NCBI RefSeq assembly: GCF_900129215.1
Contig: NZ_FQUQ01000008.1
Coordinates: forward strand, 1 to 64,000
DNA: 64,000 bases
DNA from: Pedobacter caeni
GTDB lineage: Bacteria; Bacteroidota; Bacteroidia; Sphingobacteriales; Sphingobacteriaceae
Reading direction: 5' to 3'
Both the position numbers and the translations under genes were made by a program. How positions within the stretch are numbered: position 1 is the first letter of the stretch; each line of letters begins with the position of its first letter. Below the pieces are notes generated by a model, which was given only the letters and a program-made list of their open reading frames with translations, was not told the DNA's origin and searched no databases. Shown in pieces: positions 18,516 to 27,184 of this stretch.

Positions 18516-19730
18516 ATGCTTTGGCTTTATAATATAGGAATCTCATTTTATGGATTAATCGTTAGCGCATTTTCTATATTCAATTCCAAGGCCAAACTAT
18601 TTAGTCAGGGTCGAAAAAACATCTTTGACCATATAGAAAAAACGATAGATACCACACAAAGGCACATTTGGTTTCATTTTGCTTCATTAGGGGAATTCGA
18701 ACAGGGAAGACCTGTGCTGGAGAAAATCAAGGAATTACATCCCCAAAAAAGAATAGTGATCACATTTTTCTCCCCATCCGGATATGAGATCAGAAAAAAC
18801 TATGCCCTTGCAGCAGGCGTTTTCTACTTACCATTGGATACCGCAGGCAATGCAAAAAGATTCATAGCCCTCGTTAATCCGGAAATGGCCATCTTCACCA
18901 AGTACGAATTCTGGTACCATTATTTCAGGACACTGAATGAGCAACAGATCCCTTTATACCTGATTTCAGGAATATTCCGGCCGGATCAGATTTTCTTCCG
19001 CTGGTATGGCTCCTTTCATCGTAAAATCCTGAGCTTCGCAGATCATTTCTTTGTACAAAACAGAGAAAGTGTGGACTTGCTGAACAGTCTGAAACTGGAA
19101 AATGTGAGTTTGAGCGGGGATACCCGTTTTGACCGGGTTGCAGAAAATGCGTTATCGCCTAAAAAGGTAACACTTGTGGAAAACATATGGGCAAAGGACA
19201 AGGTGTTCGTTGCCGGATCCACATGGCCATCAGATGAACGTTTAATTGCCACCTTAATCCAGCAACAACCCGATTGGAAGTTCATCATTGCCCCACATGA
19301 AATTGATGAGGCCCACATTCAGGAAATTGAAAAGCTCATCCCCGGGGCAGTCCGTTATTCCAATCTGCTTAAGGGTACCAATGTTACCCAAACCTTAATT
19401 ATAGACAATATAGGTCTGCTCTCTTCCCTGTATCAATATGCCCGCATCTCTTATATCGGAGGAGGTTTTGGTGTAGGAATTCACAATACACTGGAAGCTG
19501 CCGCATTTGGAACACCGGTGATATTCGGTCCTAAATACGATAAATTTCAGGAGGCAAAGGACCTTATTGCATTGAACGCAGCAAAGAGTATTGAAACAGA
19601 AAACGATCTTTCCGCTGCCTTTATCCACTTTAAGGACAATGAAGAAGCTGGAAAGACCGCTGCAAAATATGTAAACGAAAAAACGGGATCAACCCGTCAG
19701 ATTCTGGAATTTATAGAAAAGGAGTTTTAG
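18516..19730 (+). CDS. waaA: Kdo transferase (3-deoxy-D-manno-octulosonate transferase)
   Basis: 404 residues. An N-terminal membrane anchor (LWLYNIGISFYGLIVSAF) is followed by two Rossmann halves of a GT30 enzyme: WFHFASLGEFEQGRPVLE with the conserved Glu, FFSPSGYE, the KYEFWYH motif, SGDTRFDRV, VAGSTWPSDE and the C-terminal SYIGGGFGVGIHNTLEAAAFGTPV. It adds Kdo to lipid A on the inner face of the inner membrane. Its stop codon overlaps that of convergent hemH. Confidence 0.95.
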   Translation: MLWLYNIGISFYGLIVSAFSIFNSKAKLFSQGRKNIFDHIEKTIDTTQRHIWFHFASLGEFEQGRPVLEKIKELHPQKRIVITFFSPSGYEIRKNYALAAGVFYLPLDTAGNAKRFIALVNPEMAIFTKYEFWYHYFRTLNEQQIPLYLISGIFRPDQIFFRWYGSFHRKILSFADHFFVQNRESVDLLNSLKLENVSLSGDTRFDRVAENALSPKKVTLVENIWAKDKVFVAGSTWPSDERLIATLIQQQPDWKFIIAPHEIDEAHIQEIEKLIPGAVRYSNLLKGTNVTQTLIIDNIGLLSSLYQYARISYIGGGFGVGIHNTLEAAAFGTPVIFGPKYDKFQEAKDLIALNAAKSIETENDLSAAFIHFKDNEEAGKTAAKYVNEKTGSTRQILEFIEKEF

Positions 19731-20740
19731 TTTTTAATCATGGCTACCAATGCCTCAATAAATTTAGGGTTATCATTCAGACTGGCAACCAGCTGAACTT
19801 CTTCTCCTCCAAGTGCTCTGAATTCTTCATGGTATTCGACACTCACCTCATACAAGGTCTCCAGACAATCGGCCACGAATGCAGGGCAAAATACCAATAG
19901 TCTCTTTTTACCCTTTTCAGCCAGTTCCTTTAAAACATCACTGGTGTAAGGTTGTACCCAGGGTTCTTTTCCCAACCTCGATTGGAAACATACAGAATAC
20001 TTTTCTGAAGGAATATTTAAACGTTTGGCAATCAGCCTTGCCGTATCATGGCATTGTGCAGAATAACAAAACTTATTGACATCAGTTAATGTAGCACAGC
20101 AATCATTTTTCTTCAGGCAATGTTGTCCGGTATGGTCACATTTTTTCAACTGACGTTCCGGCAACCCATGGAAGCTGAATAAAATCTGATCATAGCTTTC
20201 CGGTTGATACTTTTCTGCGTGTTCCGCGAAAGTATCTATCATCAATTCATTATCATGAAAGGAATTAATGAAACTTATCGGTGGCACCGTTTGCCATTTA
20301 CCCACCAGTTCCATCACCTTCTGGATCACTGAACCTGTACTGGCCGAAGCGTATTGAGGGAATAATGGGATCACCTGTATGCTTTCTACCAATCCTGCTT
20401 TCAGCTTATCCAAAGCAGCAGCGATAGAAGGATTCTGATAGCGCATAGCCAGTTCTACCTGGTACTCGTCACCAAGTTTCTCCTGTACCATAGCCACCTG
20501 AATTTTGCTGTAATACAATAATGGAGAGCCATTCTCGTCCCAGATTTCTTTATATAGTTTAGCTGTTTTTGGACTACGGAAAGGAACAATGATACCCTTT
20601 ACCAGTAATGTTCTTTTGAAGGCATTGATGTCAATTACCCTTTCGTCCATCAGGAATTCATCCAGATATCTTCGTACATCACTCACTTCCGGACTGTCCG
20701 GAGTTCCCAAATTCACTAATAATACGCCCTTTTTTCCCAT
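19727..20740 (-). CDS. hemH: Ferrochelatase
   Basis: 337 residues. LVNLGTPDSPE at the start, VELAMRYQNPSI, a strand with IQVIPLFPQYASAS, the catalytic SFHGLPER (His) and CFQSRLGKEPWVQPYT motif are all typical. It inserts Fe2+ into protoporphyrin IX, the last step of haem synthesis. A Cys-rich insertion (CDHTGQHCLKKNDCC) is present, as in ferrochelatases that may carry an Fe-S cluster. A TATTTTTG -7 box lies only 8 bases before the ATG. Confidence 0.95.
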   Translation of the reverse strand: MGKKGVLLVNLGTPDSPEVSDVRRYLDEFLMDERVIDINAFKRTLLVKGIIVPFRSPKTAKLYKEIWDENGSPLLYYSKIQVAMVQEKLGDEYQVELAMRYQNPSIAAALDKLKAGLVESIQVIPLFPQYASASTGSVIQKVMELVGKWQTVPPISFINSFHDNELMIDTFAEHAEKYQPESYDQILFSFHGLPERQLKKCDHTGQHCLKKNDCCATLTDVNKFCYSAQCHDTARLIAKRLNIPSEKYSVCFQSRLGKEPWVQPYTSDVLKELAEKGKKRLLVFCPAFVADCLETLYEVSVEYHEEFRALGGEEVQLVASLNDNPKFIEALVAMIKN

Positions 20741-20748
20741 AATTTGAG

Positions 20749-20756
20749 CAAAAATA
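20749..20756 (-). promoter_or_regulatory. -7 box very close to hemH start
   Basis: On the minus strand TATTTTTG, 8 bases before the ATG. If it is used, the hemH message is almost leaderless. No clear -33 element. Confidence 0.4.
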
Positions 20757-20830
20757 ACTAATCAATTGATTATAACCCTGTATCTTCTAAGGGAAAACCA
20801 ATAATTACTTTTTTATGATGTTTAACTGTT

Positions 20831-21679
20831 TTAATAAGATTCCAACTTTGCTTTAACCTGTTCCATCAGCCACATTGGCGTCGAAGTAGCCCCACAGATT
20901 CCAACTTTATCATGCTGAGAGAACCACTCCAGTTCAATCTCTTCTATATTGGAGATAAAGTAAGCATTGGGGTTATATTTTTTGCATACGTCATATAAGA
21001 CCTTTCCGTTGGAGGATTTTTTACCAGATACGAAGAGGATCTTATCGAAATCAACTACAAACTTCTCTAAATCACCATAGCGGTTAGAAACTTGTCTGCA
21101 GATGGTGTCATTTGCTTTTACCTCATACCCCCTGCCGATCAGTTGTTCTTTAATGTGGTAAAACTTGTCAGTACTCTTAGTGGTCTGGCTATACAGCGTA
21201 AATTTTGAAGGTAATTCTACTTCGTCCAATTCCGAAAGGTCCTGAAAGACGATGGCTTTCCCATCCGTCTGACCTTGCAAACCGATGACCTCAGCATGCC
21301 CGTGTTTACCAAAAATAAGAATCTGTTCATCCTCATCATGAGAGTTTTTAATTCTGTTCTGCAGTTTTAACACTACCGGACAGGAAGCATCAATTAAGAT
21401 CAGGTTATTCTCTAATGCAAGCTGATAAGTAGAAGGTGCCTCACCATGTGCACGAATCAATACTTTCTCATTTTTCAATCCTTTCAACTGCTCATGGTCA
21501 ATGATGCGCAAGCCTTTAGCAGTTAAGCGTTTTACTTCCTCGTCGTTGTGTACAATATCGCCCAGGCAATACAGATATTCGTCTTCATCCAGAATATCCT
21601 CTGCCATGTCAATCGCATACACCACTCCGAAACAAAAACCTGATGCTTTATCTATAGTTACGGCTAAATCGTATTTCAT
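20831..21679 (-). CDS. ispH: 4-hydroxy-3-methylbut-2-enyl diphosphate reductase
   Basis: 282 residues. The three [4Fe-4S] ligands are in place: Cys16 (SGFCFGV), Cys100 (DASCPVV) and Cys194 (DTICRQVSNR). RAHGEAPST, KHGHAEVIGLQGQ and the C-terminal GATSTP motif complete the active site. It makes IPP and DMAPP from HMBPP, the last step of the MEP pathway, so this organism makes isoprenoids by that route. A -7 box lies 30 bases before the start. Confidence 0.96.
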   Translation of the reverse strand: MKYDLAVTIDKASGFCFGVVYAIDMAEDILDEDEYLYCLGDIVHNDEEVKRLTAKGLRIIDHEQLKGLKNEKVLIRAHGEAPSTYQLALENNLILIDASCPVVLKLQNRIKNSHDEDEQILIFGKHGHAEVIGLQGQTDGKAIVFQDLSELDEVELPSKFTLYSQTTKSTDKFYHIKEQLIGRGYEVKANDTICRQVSNRYGDLEKFVVDFDKILFVSGKKSSNGKVLYDVCKKYNPNAYFISNIEEIELEWFSQHDKVGICGATSTPMWLMEQVKAKLESY

Positions 21680-21709
21680 AAATCAATTATATAGAAATCA
21701 ATGAGGCTA

Positions 21710-21717
21710 CAAAATTA
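21710..21717 (-). promoter_or_regulatory. -7 box of ispH
   Basis: TAATTTTG on the minus strand, 30 bases before the ATG at 21679. The -33 element is not evident. Confidence 0.4.
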
Positions 21718-21737
21718 CACAAAAAGAGTTTGATATG

Positions 21738-22703
21738 CTATTTCTTCTCACCAACACCTAAGAATACCCTGGTCCAGGCGTTCTTAAGCAATAACAATAG
21801 TAAGGCCAGCATTTGCAGGGGATGGAGCAAAATATTTGGGACAGGGTTTTGTGAAGACAGGAATGAGGTCATTACTCTCGACAAAAAGATGAGGCCAGCC
21901 GGCAGAACTAAAAGTGCGGGCTCCAGCTCCATCACCATTACAATAGGCCCTGCAATCACAAGAGTCAGATAAATCAACGCCACAAAGACATTATTATTGA
22001 AGTTCATCATCAGACGCTCAGAAAAAAGATGGAAATCGGGCATCAACCGCTGTTCTTCGAGGTAAATCAACCGGTTTCCCAGCAAAACATCTGCCTTTAA
22101 CCGCTCCTGTTTAATCCTTTTAACAATTTCCAGTGCCCGGAAGGTTAGACCTTTAACGCTTGTACCCCATTCAAAGTCTCTGTAAATTCCGGCATCGAAA
22201 AACAAACAGGATTCATTTGCTGTCGCAAATACCGGGTGATTAATGAGCCTGACCAATCTCAATGGGAATAAGTTCAACAGTACAAAGTCACTTACAGGGT
22301 AAATACAGTTTGCTAAAAACCCAATATTTCTTTGTGTAGGAATCACGTTGAGCAAAGCCAGGTTAAACACTTTTGTCCGATAAATCAGACTATGAATAAA
22401 TCCATTCTTCAGGTTTGTATTCGCCTCCAAAAATAAAAAATAGTCTCCCTTAGCTCGTTTTAGAAAGTCAGTATCTTCAACAGACTGAATGATGATTTGT
22501 ACATTTTTATAATCCTGTGCTGCTATTGAAGCTAATAATCCTGCGGCTTCAGCTTCGTCTTTCTCTATCCTGACGATGATGGAAACCAAATCTGTAAATT
22601 TCCTTCCGTAATTCCCCATTTTCGGGTTGGACAGGAAATTAAACAGGGTGACTGAAAAACGCAATACTAAAAAAACAAGGACAGCATAAATAAAAATGAT
22701 CAT
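21738..22703 (-). CDS. Glycosyltransferase family 2-like membrane protein, DxD absent
   Basis: 321 residues. An N-terminal membrane segment (about 2-24), a soluble GT-A-like region (VSIIVRIEKDEAEAAGLLASIAAQDYKNVQIII) and two or three C-terminal membrane segments. Where GT2 enzymes have the metal-binding Asp-x-Asp, this protein reads FLFLEANT, with no Asp. Architecture and the following acyltransferase gene recall the glycosyltransferase/acyltransferase pairs that decorate carotenoids or lipids. It overlaps the acyltransferase gene by four bases. A true glycosyl transfer activity is uncertain. Confidence 0.6.
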   Translation of the reverse strand: MIIFIYAVLVFLVLRFSVTLFNFLSNPKMGNYGRKFTDLVSIIVRIEKDEAEAAGLLASIAAQDYKNVQIIIQSVEDTDFLKRAKGDYFLFLEANTNLKNGFIHSLIYRTKVFNLALLNVIPTQRNIGFLANCIYPVSDFVLLNLFPLRLVRLINHPVFATANESCLFFDAGIYRDFEWGTSVKGLTFRALEIVKRIKQERLKADVLLGNRLIYLEEQRLMPDFHLFSERLMMNFNNNVFVALIYLTLVIAGPIVMVMELEPALLVLPAGLIFLSRVMTSFLSSQNPVPNILLHPLQMLALLLLLLKNAWTRVFLGVGEKK

Positions 22704-23323
22704 GCCACTTCTTTACTTTGTTTGCTGATGGCATTGCTATAATGCTTGTTATATTCTCTTTTCAACAACTGCAGGCTCATGTATTCCTCAGCTTCCCAAT
22801 GCAGAAGGTGACTTTCGGCTTTGGGCTTCCTTTTATCAAAATAATCTATGAGGGTAGCAGAGAAAATGATCTGAAACTTCTTTTTGGAAGCATTGATGAG
22901 TTGCATTACGCCCCTTTCAAAAGAAATGCTGTTGATATAGCTGGTATGTAGTTTGCCCTGAGGGAATAAAAGCACCAGATTTTTGGGATGATCTAATAAT
23001 GCTCCCGCATACATTAATGTTTCCAGCACATCTTTGCCCTTGTTTTCAGCAGCAAAGGCACCCAGATATTTTAGAAACCATTGTTTCCGGTAATCTTCAT
23101 CCGTTACCAATACATGAAATTCTCTTTTAAAAACCACCTTATTCAGTTGGAACATCAGAAAACCATCCCACCAGCTGAAATGATTAGACAAGAGCAGTAT
23201 GGCTTCATCTTCCTTAAGCTGAAGTCTGTTGTAAGTATAACTGGAAAAGTCCTTCTTTATGATATAAGCAATATACCAGGAAAAGAATTGAAAAATTATT
23301 GGGCTTTTACGGGACCGGTACAT
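22700..23323 (-). CDS. PlsC-like acyltransferase
   Basis: 207 residues. The acyltransferase motif I HX4D is visible (NHFSWWDG), followed by a KREFHVLV strand and the glycerophosphate-pocket motif LLFPQGKL (equivalent to the FPEG motif). No membrane span is obvious beyond a hydrophobic N-terminus. It probably acylates a lipid or glycolipid at the inner membrane. It ends with a 4-base overlap (ATGA) into the GT2-like gene, so the two are co-translated and likely act on one product. Confidence 0.8.
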   Translation of the reverse strand: MYRSRKSPIIFQFFSWYIAYIIKKDFSSYTYNRLQLKEDEAILLLSNHFSWWDGFLMFQLNKVVFKREFHVLVTDEDYRKQWFLKYLGAFAAENKGKDVLETLMYAGALLDHPKNLVLLFPQGKLHTSYINSISFERGVMQLINASKKKFQIIFSATLIDYFDKRKPKAESHLLHWEAEEYMSLQLLKREYNKHYSNAISKQSKEVA

Positions 23324-23360
23324 CCCTCTAAAATGAGAAAAATAAGCCTTAAAAGCAAAC

Positions 23361-23870
23361 CTAACTCAAATAAACCCGATCTTCTTCTCCTTCAACATCG
23401 ATCACCACATCAACATGTTCTTTTAAAACAGTCGACATTTGCAGTCCTACAAAGTCTGTAGCAATGGGGAATATTTTGTGACTTCTATCCACCAATACAA
23501 CCGTTCTGATCTTTTTATGAGGGGTATTAAGAAACACGCCCAGACCATAAGCCAGTGTTTTTCCACTATTCAACACATCATCCACTAAAATGATCACCTT
23601 ATTTTTCCAGTGACTTTCGTCTAAATCTGTATTGGCAACGAGCTTGGTATTTAAACGGTCGAGGTCGATCTTAAGCATGATGATCTTAAGATCGGAAATC
23701 TTAGACAGCACTTTCTTTAAGCGTAAAGCTATTTTATAGCCCCTATCCCATATCCCGGCGAGTACAATTTCCTTCTCATTCAGGTTATCTTCCAACACCT
23801 GGTAAGCAATCCTGTTAATCTTCTGTTGTATCTGCTTCTTATCAAGAACAAGCAATTGAGATTCTGCCAT
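23361..23870 (-). CDS. Phosphoribosyltransferase, PyrR-like
   Basis: 169 residues with a type I PRTase fold. The PRPP loop is seen as VIILVDDVLNSGKTL. LAGIWDRGYKIA near the start and VVLVDRSHKIFPIATDFVG near the end match PyrR-type regulators/uracil phosphoribosyltransferases. In firmicutes PyrR binds pyr mRNA; whether it does so in Bacteroidota is unclear. It is 37 bases upstream of the acyltransferase gene and may lead that transcript. Confidence 0.82.
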   Translation of the reverse strand: MAESQLLVLDKKQIQQKINRIAYQVLEDNLNEKEIVLAGIWDRGYKIALRLKKVLSKISDLKIIMLKIDLDRLNTKLVANTDLDESHWKNKVIILVDDVLNSGKTLAYGLGVFLNTPHKKIRTVVLVDRSHKIFPIATDFVGLQMSTVLKEHVDVVIDVEGEEDRVYLS

Positions 23871-23950
23871 TTGTTATTTCATTGTTTATACTACAAAAAG
23901 AACGATTTTAAGGGGCATATTCAAATATTTGAAAAATAATTTCTAAATGT

Positions 23951-23980
23951 TGCAACGTTTCGGGTATCCCTGCGTCTAAT
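23951..23980 (+). promoter_or_regulatory. ECF-sigma-type promoter
   Basis: TGCAAC (23951-23956), 16 bases, then CGTCTAA (23973-23979). This matches the GAAC/CGTC layout of extracytoplasmic-function sigma factor promoters. It starts transcription about 20-25 bases before the head-GIN gene. Confidence 0.6.
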
Positions 23981-24007
23981 CTATATAAACCTTAACAAAA
24001 AACCACC

Positions 24008-24724
24008 ATGAAAAGTACACCCATATTCAAATACGCCCTCCCTGTACTTCTGGCATTTTCCATAAATACATTAACAGCAACGGCACAGCAGAACAAAGAT
24101 GTTGCCCTGACCAACTTCAATGAAGTCAATGTGGCCAGTGGAATAGACCTTTACCTGACACAAAGCAATTCAGAAAACATCAAAATCACCGGACATGAAG
24201 AGCTGGTTAAAAATGTAGAAATAGAGAAGAGCGGATCTGCACTGAACATCAGGTATAAGAAGAATATCAGCTGGCAGAGAATGTTTAAAGGTCAGACTTT
24301 AAAAGTATACATCAATTATAAAAACCTTCAGGCCATTACCGCCAGTGGAGGAAGTGACGTTTATGGGCAAAACACTTTAAAAGCAGCTTCCCTTAAAATA
24401 CGGGCTTCAGGAGGTTCTGATATCAAACTGGATATCGCCGCAAAAGACCTGGAAGTAACTGTGAGTGGTGGTTCTGATGCCGATTTAAAAGGAACAGCAA
24501 CCAATATGAACATCCAGTCAAGCGGTGGTTCCGATGTGAATGCCCTCGGTTTGGTATCCGAATATGCTAAAGTATCTGCGAGTGGTGGTTCTGATGCGAA
24601 CGTACATGTGACAAAAGGACTGGAAGCCAGTGCAAGTGGCGGAAGTGATGTCAATTACAAAGGAGATCCTGCAGTAAATAAAACATCATCTTCGAAAAGC
24701 GGAGACGTAAGGAGAATAAAATAA
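24008..24724 (+). CDS. Head GIN domain (DUF2807) exported protein
   Basis: 238 residues. Signal peptide (about 1-27, ends TATAQ), then NEVNVASGIDLYLTQ and the repeated beta-helix signature with six SGGSD motifs about 18-25 residues apart (ASGGSD or VSGGSD). These are DUF2807 repeats, expected to fold as a right-handed beta-solenoid in the periplasm or on the surface. The exact role is unknown. The gene has its own ECF-type promoter and terminator, which suggests it belongs to a cell-envelope stress regulon. Confidence 0.88.
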   Translation: MKSTPIFKYALPVLLAFSINTLTATAQQNKDVALTNFNEVNVASGIDLYLTQSNSENIKITGHEELVKNVEIEKSGSALNIRYKKNISWQRMFKGQTLKVYINYKNLQAITASGGSDVYGQNTLKAASLKIRASGGSDIKLDIAAKDLEVTVSGGSDADLKGTATNMNIQSSGGSDVNALGLVSEYAKVSASGGSDANVHVTKGLEASASGGSDVNYKGDPAVNKTSSSKSGDVRRIK

Positions 24725-24747
24725 ATTTAGATATTAGTTTTTAGTTT

Positions 24748-24782
24748 ATCCCTGCACAGGAATTCCTGGCAGGGATTTTTTT
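24748..24782. terminator. Terminator between convergent genes
   Basis: An 8-bp stem ATCCCTGC / GCAGGGAT (24748-24755 with 24769-24776) encloses a second stem CAGG-AATT-CCTG and is followed by TTTTTTT. It serves the head-GIN gene. Confidence 0.8.
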
Positions 24783-25188
24783 ATATCTGTTTTTTATATG
24801 GATAATAAATGAAATTGGCTCCTTCAGGAACGATGACAAATACACACATATAATCTTCCGGCTTTTTGTAGCTTCTCAGAAACAAAGCTTTCTTTTCAGG
24901 ATTGATGATTCCTTTTTCAACAAACTCATCCATTGTAGAAGCCTGGATCGTCCAGTCGGTATTCAGTTCTTTCCTGTCCAGGATCACTTCCCCAATGCTC
25001 ACCGTGTGCTGATGGGCAACAAAGATCGGATGTGTAGAAATTCCTTCCGACATGATGGCTACAGAAACTTCTTTAACAGAGTCTGAATATAGCTCAAGGT
25101 CTTTTTCTAAACTCACCAGCGGACTCTGTTTCTTTGGCTCTTCTTTTGAACCCTCCGGCTGCTGTGGCAATAACTCTTCAATATCCAT
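24781..25188 (-). CDS. Protein of unknown function following rlmD
   Basis: 135 residues. An acidic and Pro-rich N-terminus (EELLPQQPEGSKEE) is followed by a globular part with IMSEGISTHPIFVAHQHTVSIGEVILDR and FIYYPYKKQI at the end. No catalytic motif is recognised. 19 bases after rlmD on the same strand, so probably co-transcribed with it. It could be a small regulatory or ligand-binding protein; I do not assign one. Confidence 0.65.
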   Translation of the reverse strand: MDIEELLPQQPEGSKEEPKKQSPLVSLEKDLELYSDSVKEVSVAIMSEGISTHPIFVAHQHTVSIGEVILDRKELNTDWTIQASTMDEFVEKGIINPEKKALFLRSYKKPEDYMCVFVIVPEGANFIYYPYKKQI

Positions 25189-25207
25189 TCTAATATATCT
25201 TATTTGC

Positions 25208-26686
25208 TTAAAGGACTTCCTGGGAAGTGCTTCCTGTAAATTTTAACAAAACTACATTTTCAACATGCTGTGTATGAGGGAACATATCAACGGGCTTAAT
25301 GCGAACCACTTCATATTTCTCTTTTAACAAAGCCAGATCCCTTGCCTGTGTAGCTGCATTACAGCTTACATAAACGATCTTCTCCGCTTCCATCTCCAAT
25401 AATCGCGCAACCACATCGGCATGCATTCCTGCTCTCGGCGGATCAGTAATGACCACATCCGGCTTACCGTGTTCTGCAATAAACTGAGTGGTCAGGATAT
25501 CTTTCATATCACCGGCATAAAAAACAGTATTGTCAATGCCGTTCAACTCAGAGTTGAATTTAGCATCTTCAATCGCAGTAGGTACATATTCCACACCAAT
25601 CACCTGTTTTACGCTTGAAGCTACAAAGTTGGCAATCGTTCCTGCCCCTGTATATAAATCATAAACCAGTTCATCTCCGGAAAAACCCGCAAACTCTTTG
25701 GTGATCTTATAAAGTTCATGTGCCTGTGCAGAATTTGTCTGATAGAATGATTTTGCACCGATCTTAAATTTCAGTCCGTTCATTTCCTCAAAGATGTGAT
25801 CTCTACCTGCATAGGTCAGCACTTCCTGATCGAAGATCGTATCGTTTTTCTTTTGATTGATGATGTATAAAAGCGAAGTGATTTCAGGAAAATTAACTTT
25901 CAGGTGCTCCATCAATCCTTCTGCCTGCTCCTGCGATACATAAGCAAACACCACCACTACCATGACCTCTCCTGTGGAAGAAGTCCTGATGATCAGGTTC
26001 CTCAGGCTTCCTTCATGATTGCGAAGATCGTAAAAGCTCAGGCCATTTTCCAGCGCATAGCTTCTCACCGTATTTCTCAAAGTATTTGAAGGCTCTGCCT
26101 GTAAATAACAATGCTCAATATCAAGGATTTTATCAAAACGCAAAGGAACATGAAAGCCAAGGGCATTCATTTCCAGTTCTGCTTTCTCCGCCGAAGCTTC
26201 ATCTTCATTTTCTGTAACCGCATCTGCTGCTGGCATGTCCTGTTTATTCAGCCAGCGTTTATTAGAAAAAGTATATTCCAGTTTATTACGGTAATATTTA
26301 TTCTCTGCGGAGCCTAATATCGGCTCCATAGCAGAAGTATCAATCTTGGCGAGTCTTTGCAAAGCAGCCTCAACATTCTTGTGCTTGAATGTCAATTGTG
26401 CGTCGTATCCCATGTGTTGCCATTTACAGCCACCACAGGTTCCGAAATGCTGACAAAAAGGATCAGTTCTCAATTCCGAGCTTTCGTGTAATGATTCAAT
26501 TACCGCTTCAGCAAAATTCTTCTTTTTCTTTACTACACGAACGTCCACAACGTCGCCCGGGACAGCCTTATCCACAAATACCACCAATTCATCTGCTTTA
26601 CCTACCCCTTTGCCTTCTTCGGCAATATCAATAATTCTTAAATTGGGAATAATGGTTACCGTTCCGGATTTTCTATTTCTACTCAT
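25208..26686 (-). CDS. rlmD: 23S rRNA (uracil-5)-methyltransferase RlmD-type
   Basis: 492 residues. N-terminal TRAM domain (about 17-70), then the Cys cluster CQHFGTCGGCKWQH that binds a [4Fe-4S] cluster, an insertion with acidic residues, and the SAM methyltransferase core with DLYTGAGTIANF, ITDPPRAGMH and the catalytic Cys in VYVSCNAATQARDL. It methylates U at C5 in 23S rRNA. The RlmD/RlmCD subgroup cannot be separated by eye. A TAAATTTG -7 box is 7 bases from the start. Confidence 0.9.
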   Translation of the reverse strand: MSRNRKSGTVTIIPNLRIIDIAEEGKGVGKADELVVFVDKAVPGDVVDVRVVKKKKNFAEAVIESLHESSELRTDPFCQHFGTCGGCKWQHMGYDAQLTFKHKNVEAALQRLAKIDTSAMEPILGSAENKYYRNKLEYTFSNKRWLNKQDMPAADAVTENEDEASAEKAELEMNALGFHVPLRFDKILDIEHCYLQAEPSNTLRNTVRSYALENGLSFYDLRNHEGSLRNLIIRTSSTGEVMVVVVFAYVSQEQAEGLMEHLKVNFPEITSLLYIINQKKNDTIFDQEVLTYAGRDHIFEEMNGLKFKIGAKSFYQTNSAQAHELYKITKEFAGFSGDELVYDLYTGAGTIANFVASSVKQVIGVEYVPTAIEDAKFNSELNGIDNTVFYAGDMKDILTTQFIAEHGKPDVVITDPPRAGMHADVVARLLEMEAEKIVYVSCNAATQARDLALLKEKYEVVRIKPVDMFPHTQHVENVVLLKFTGSTSQEVL

Positions 26687-27184
26687 TATGCCGCAAATTT
26701 AAGATTTTTTTCATTGGAATATATACTTGTTTTTCAATGGCCTTTATGTGCTTACCAGCTCAGCTTATCACGGTTTGTAAACGCCAGGCCTACGATGGTT
26801 TCAATGGAATGTAATTACTTTTAGCAGCGATGAGCTGATCATAAGCAGTTGGCAGCGACAATAGGAGAAAAAAAGGGGAATCCGAATTTTAAGACATAAG
26901 GATTTCCTGCCGGCAGTTTAACGCCTTTTAAACAAGAAATCGGGATATCAGTTTCTACTTATCAAAAACACTTAGGATTAAACCAAAAATGCCTTCAACG
27001 AGGTTAAAGCTCATATCAAACTTCTCATCAACTAAAACAGAAATCTCTAAAACTTCTTTACTCATTGTCTTATTCATTGATAATGACGCTAATATAAAGC
27101 TATTTATACCAAATACCAAAACGGTATACGTTAAGTTTATGTCAAATAATTTTAAACACATTTATAATTATGTACCTTCAAATC
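26687..27184. other. Intergenic region, divergent genes
   Basis: About 500 bases. Apart from the rlmD -7 box I see no clear promoter, hairpin or repeat. A 68-codon reading frame on the minus strand (26955-27161) has no known relatives that I recognise, and I do not call it. Confidence 0.5.
26694..26701 (-). promoter_or_regulatory. -7 box very close to rlmD start
   Basis: TAAATTTG on the minus strand, 7 bases before the ATG at 26686. It implies a near-leaderless transcript. Confidence 0.4.

Noticed and set aside
26568..26576. Perfect DnaA box TTATCCACA inside rlmD
   Set aside because: It is a single copy in a coding region, away from dnaA, and is expected by chance in an AT-rich genome.
26955..27161. 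68-codon frame on the minus strand in an intergenic region
   Set aside because: No conserved motif, no ribosome or promoter signal, and composition like its non-coding surroundings. It might be a degraded gene end.
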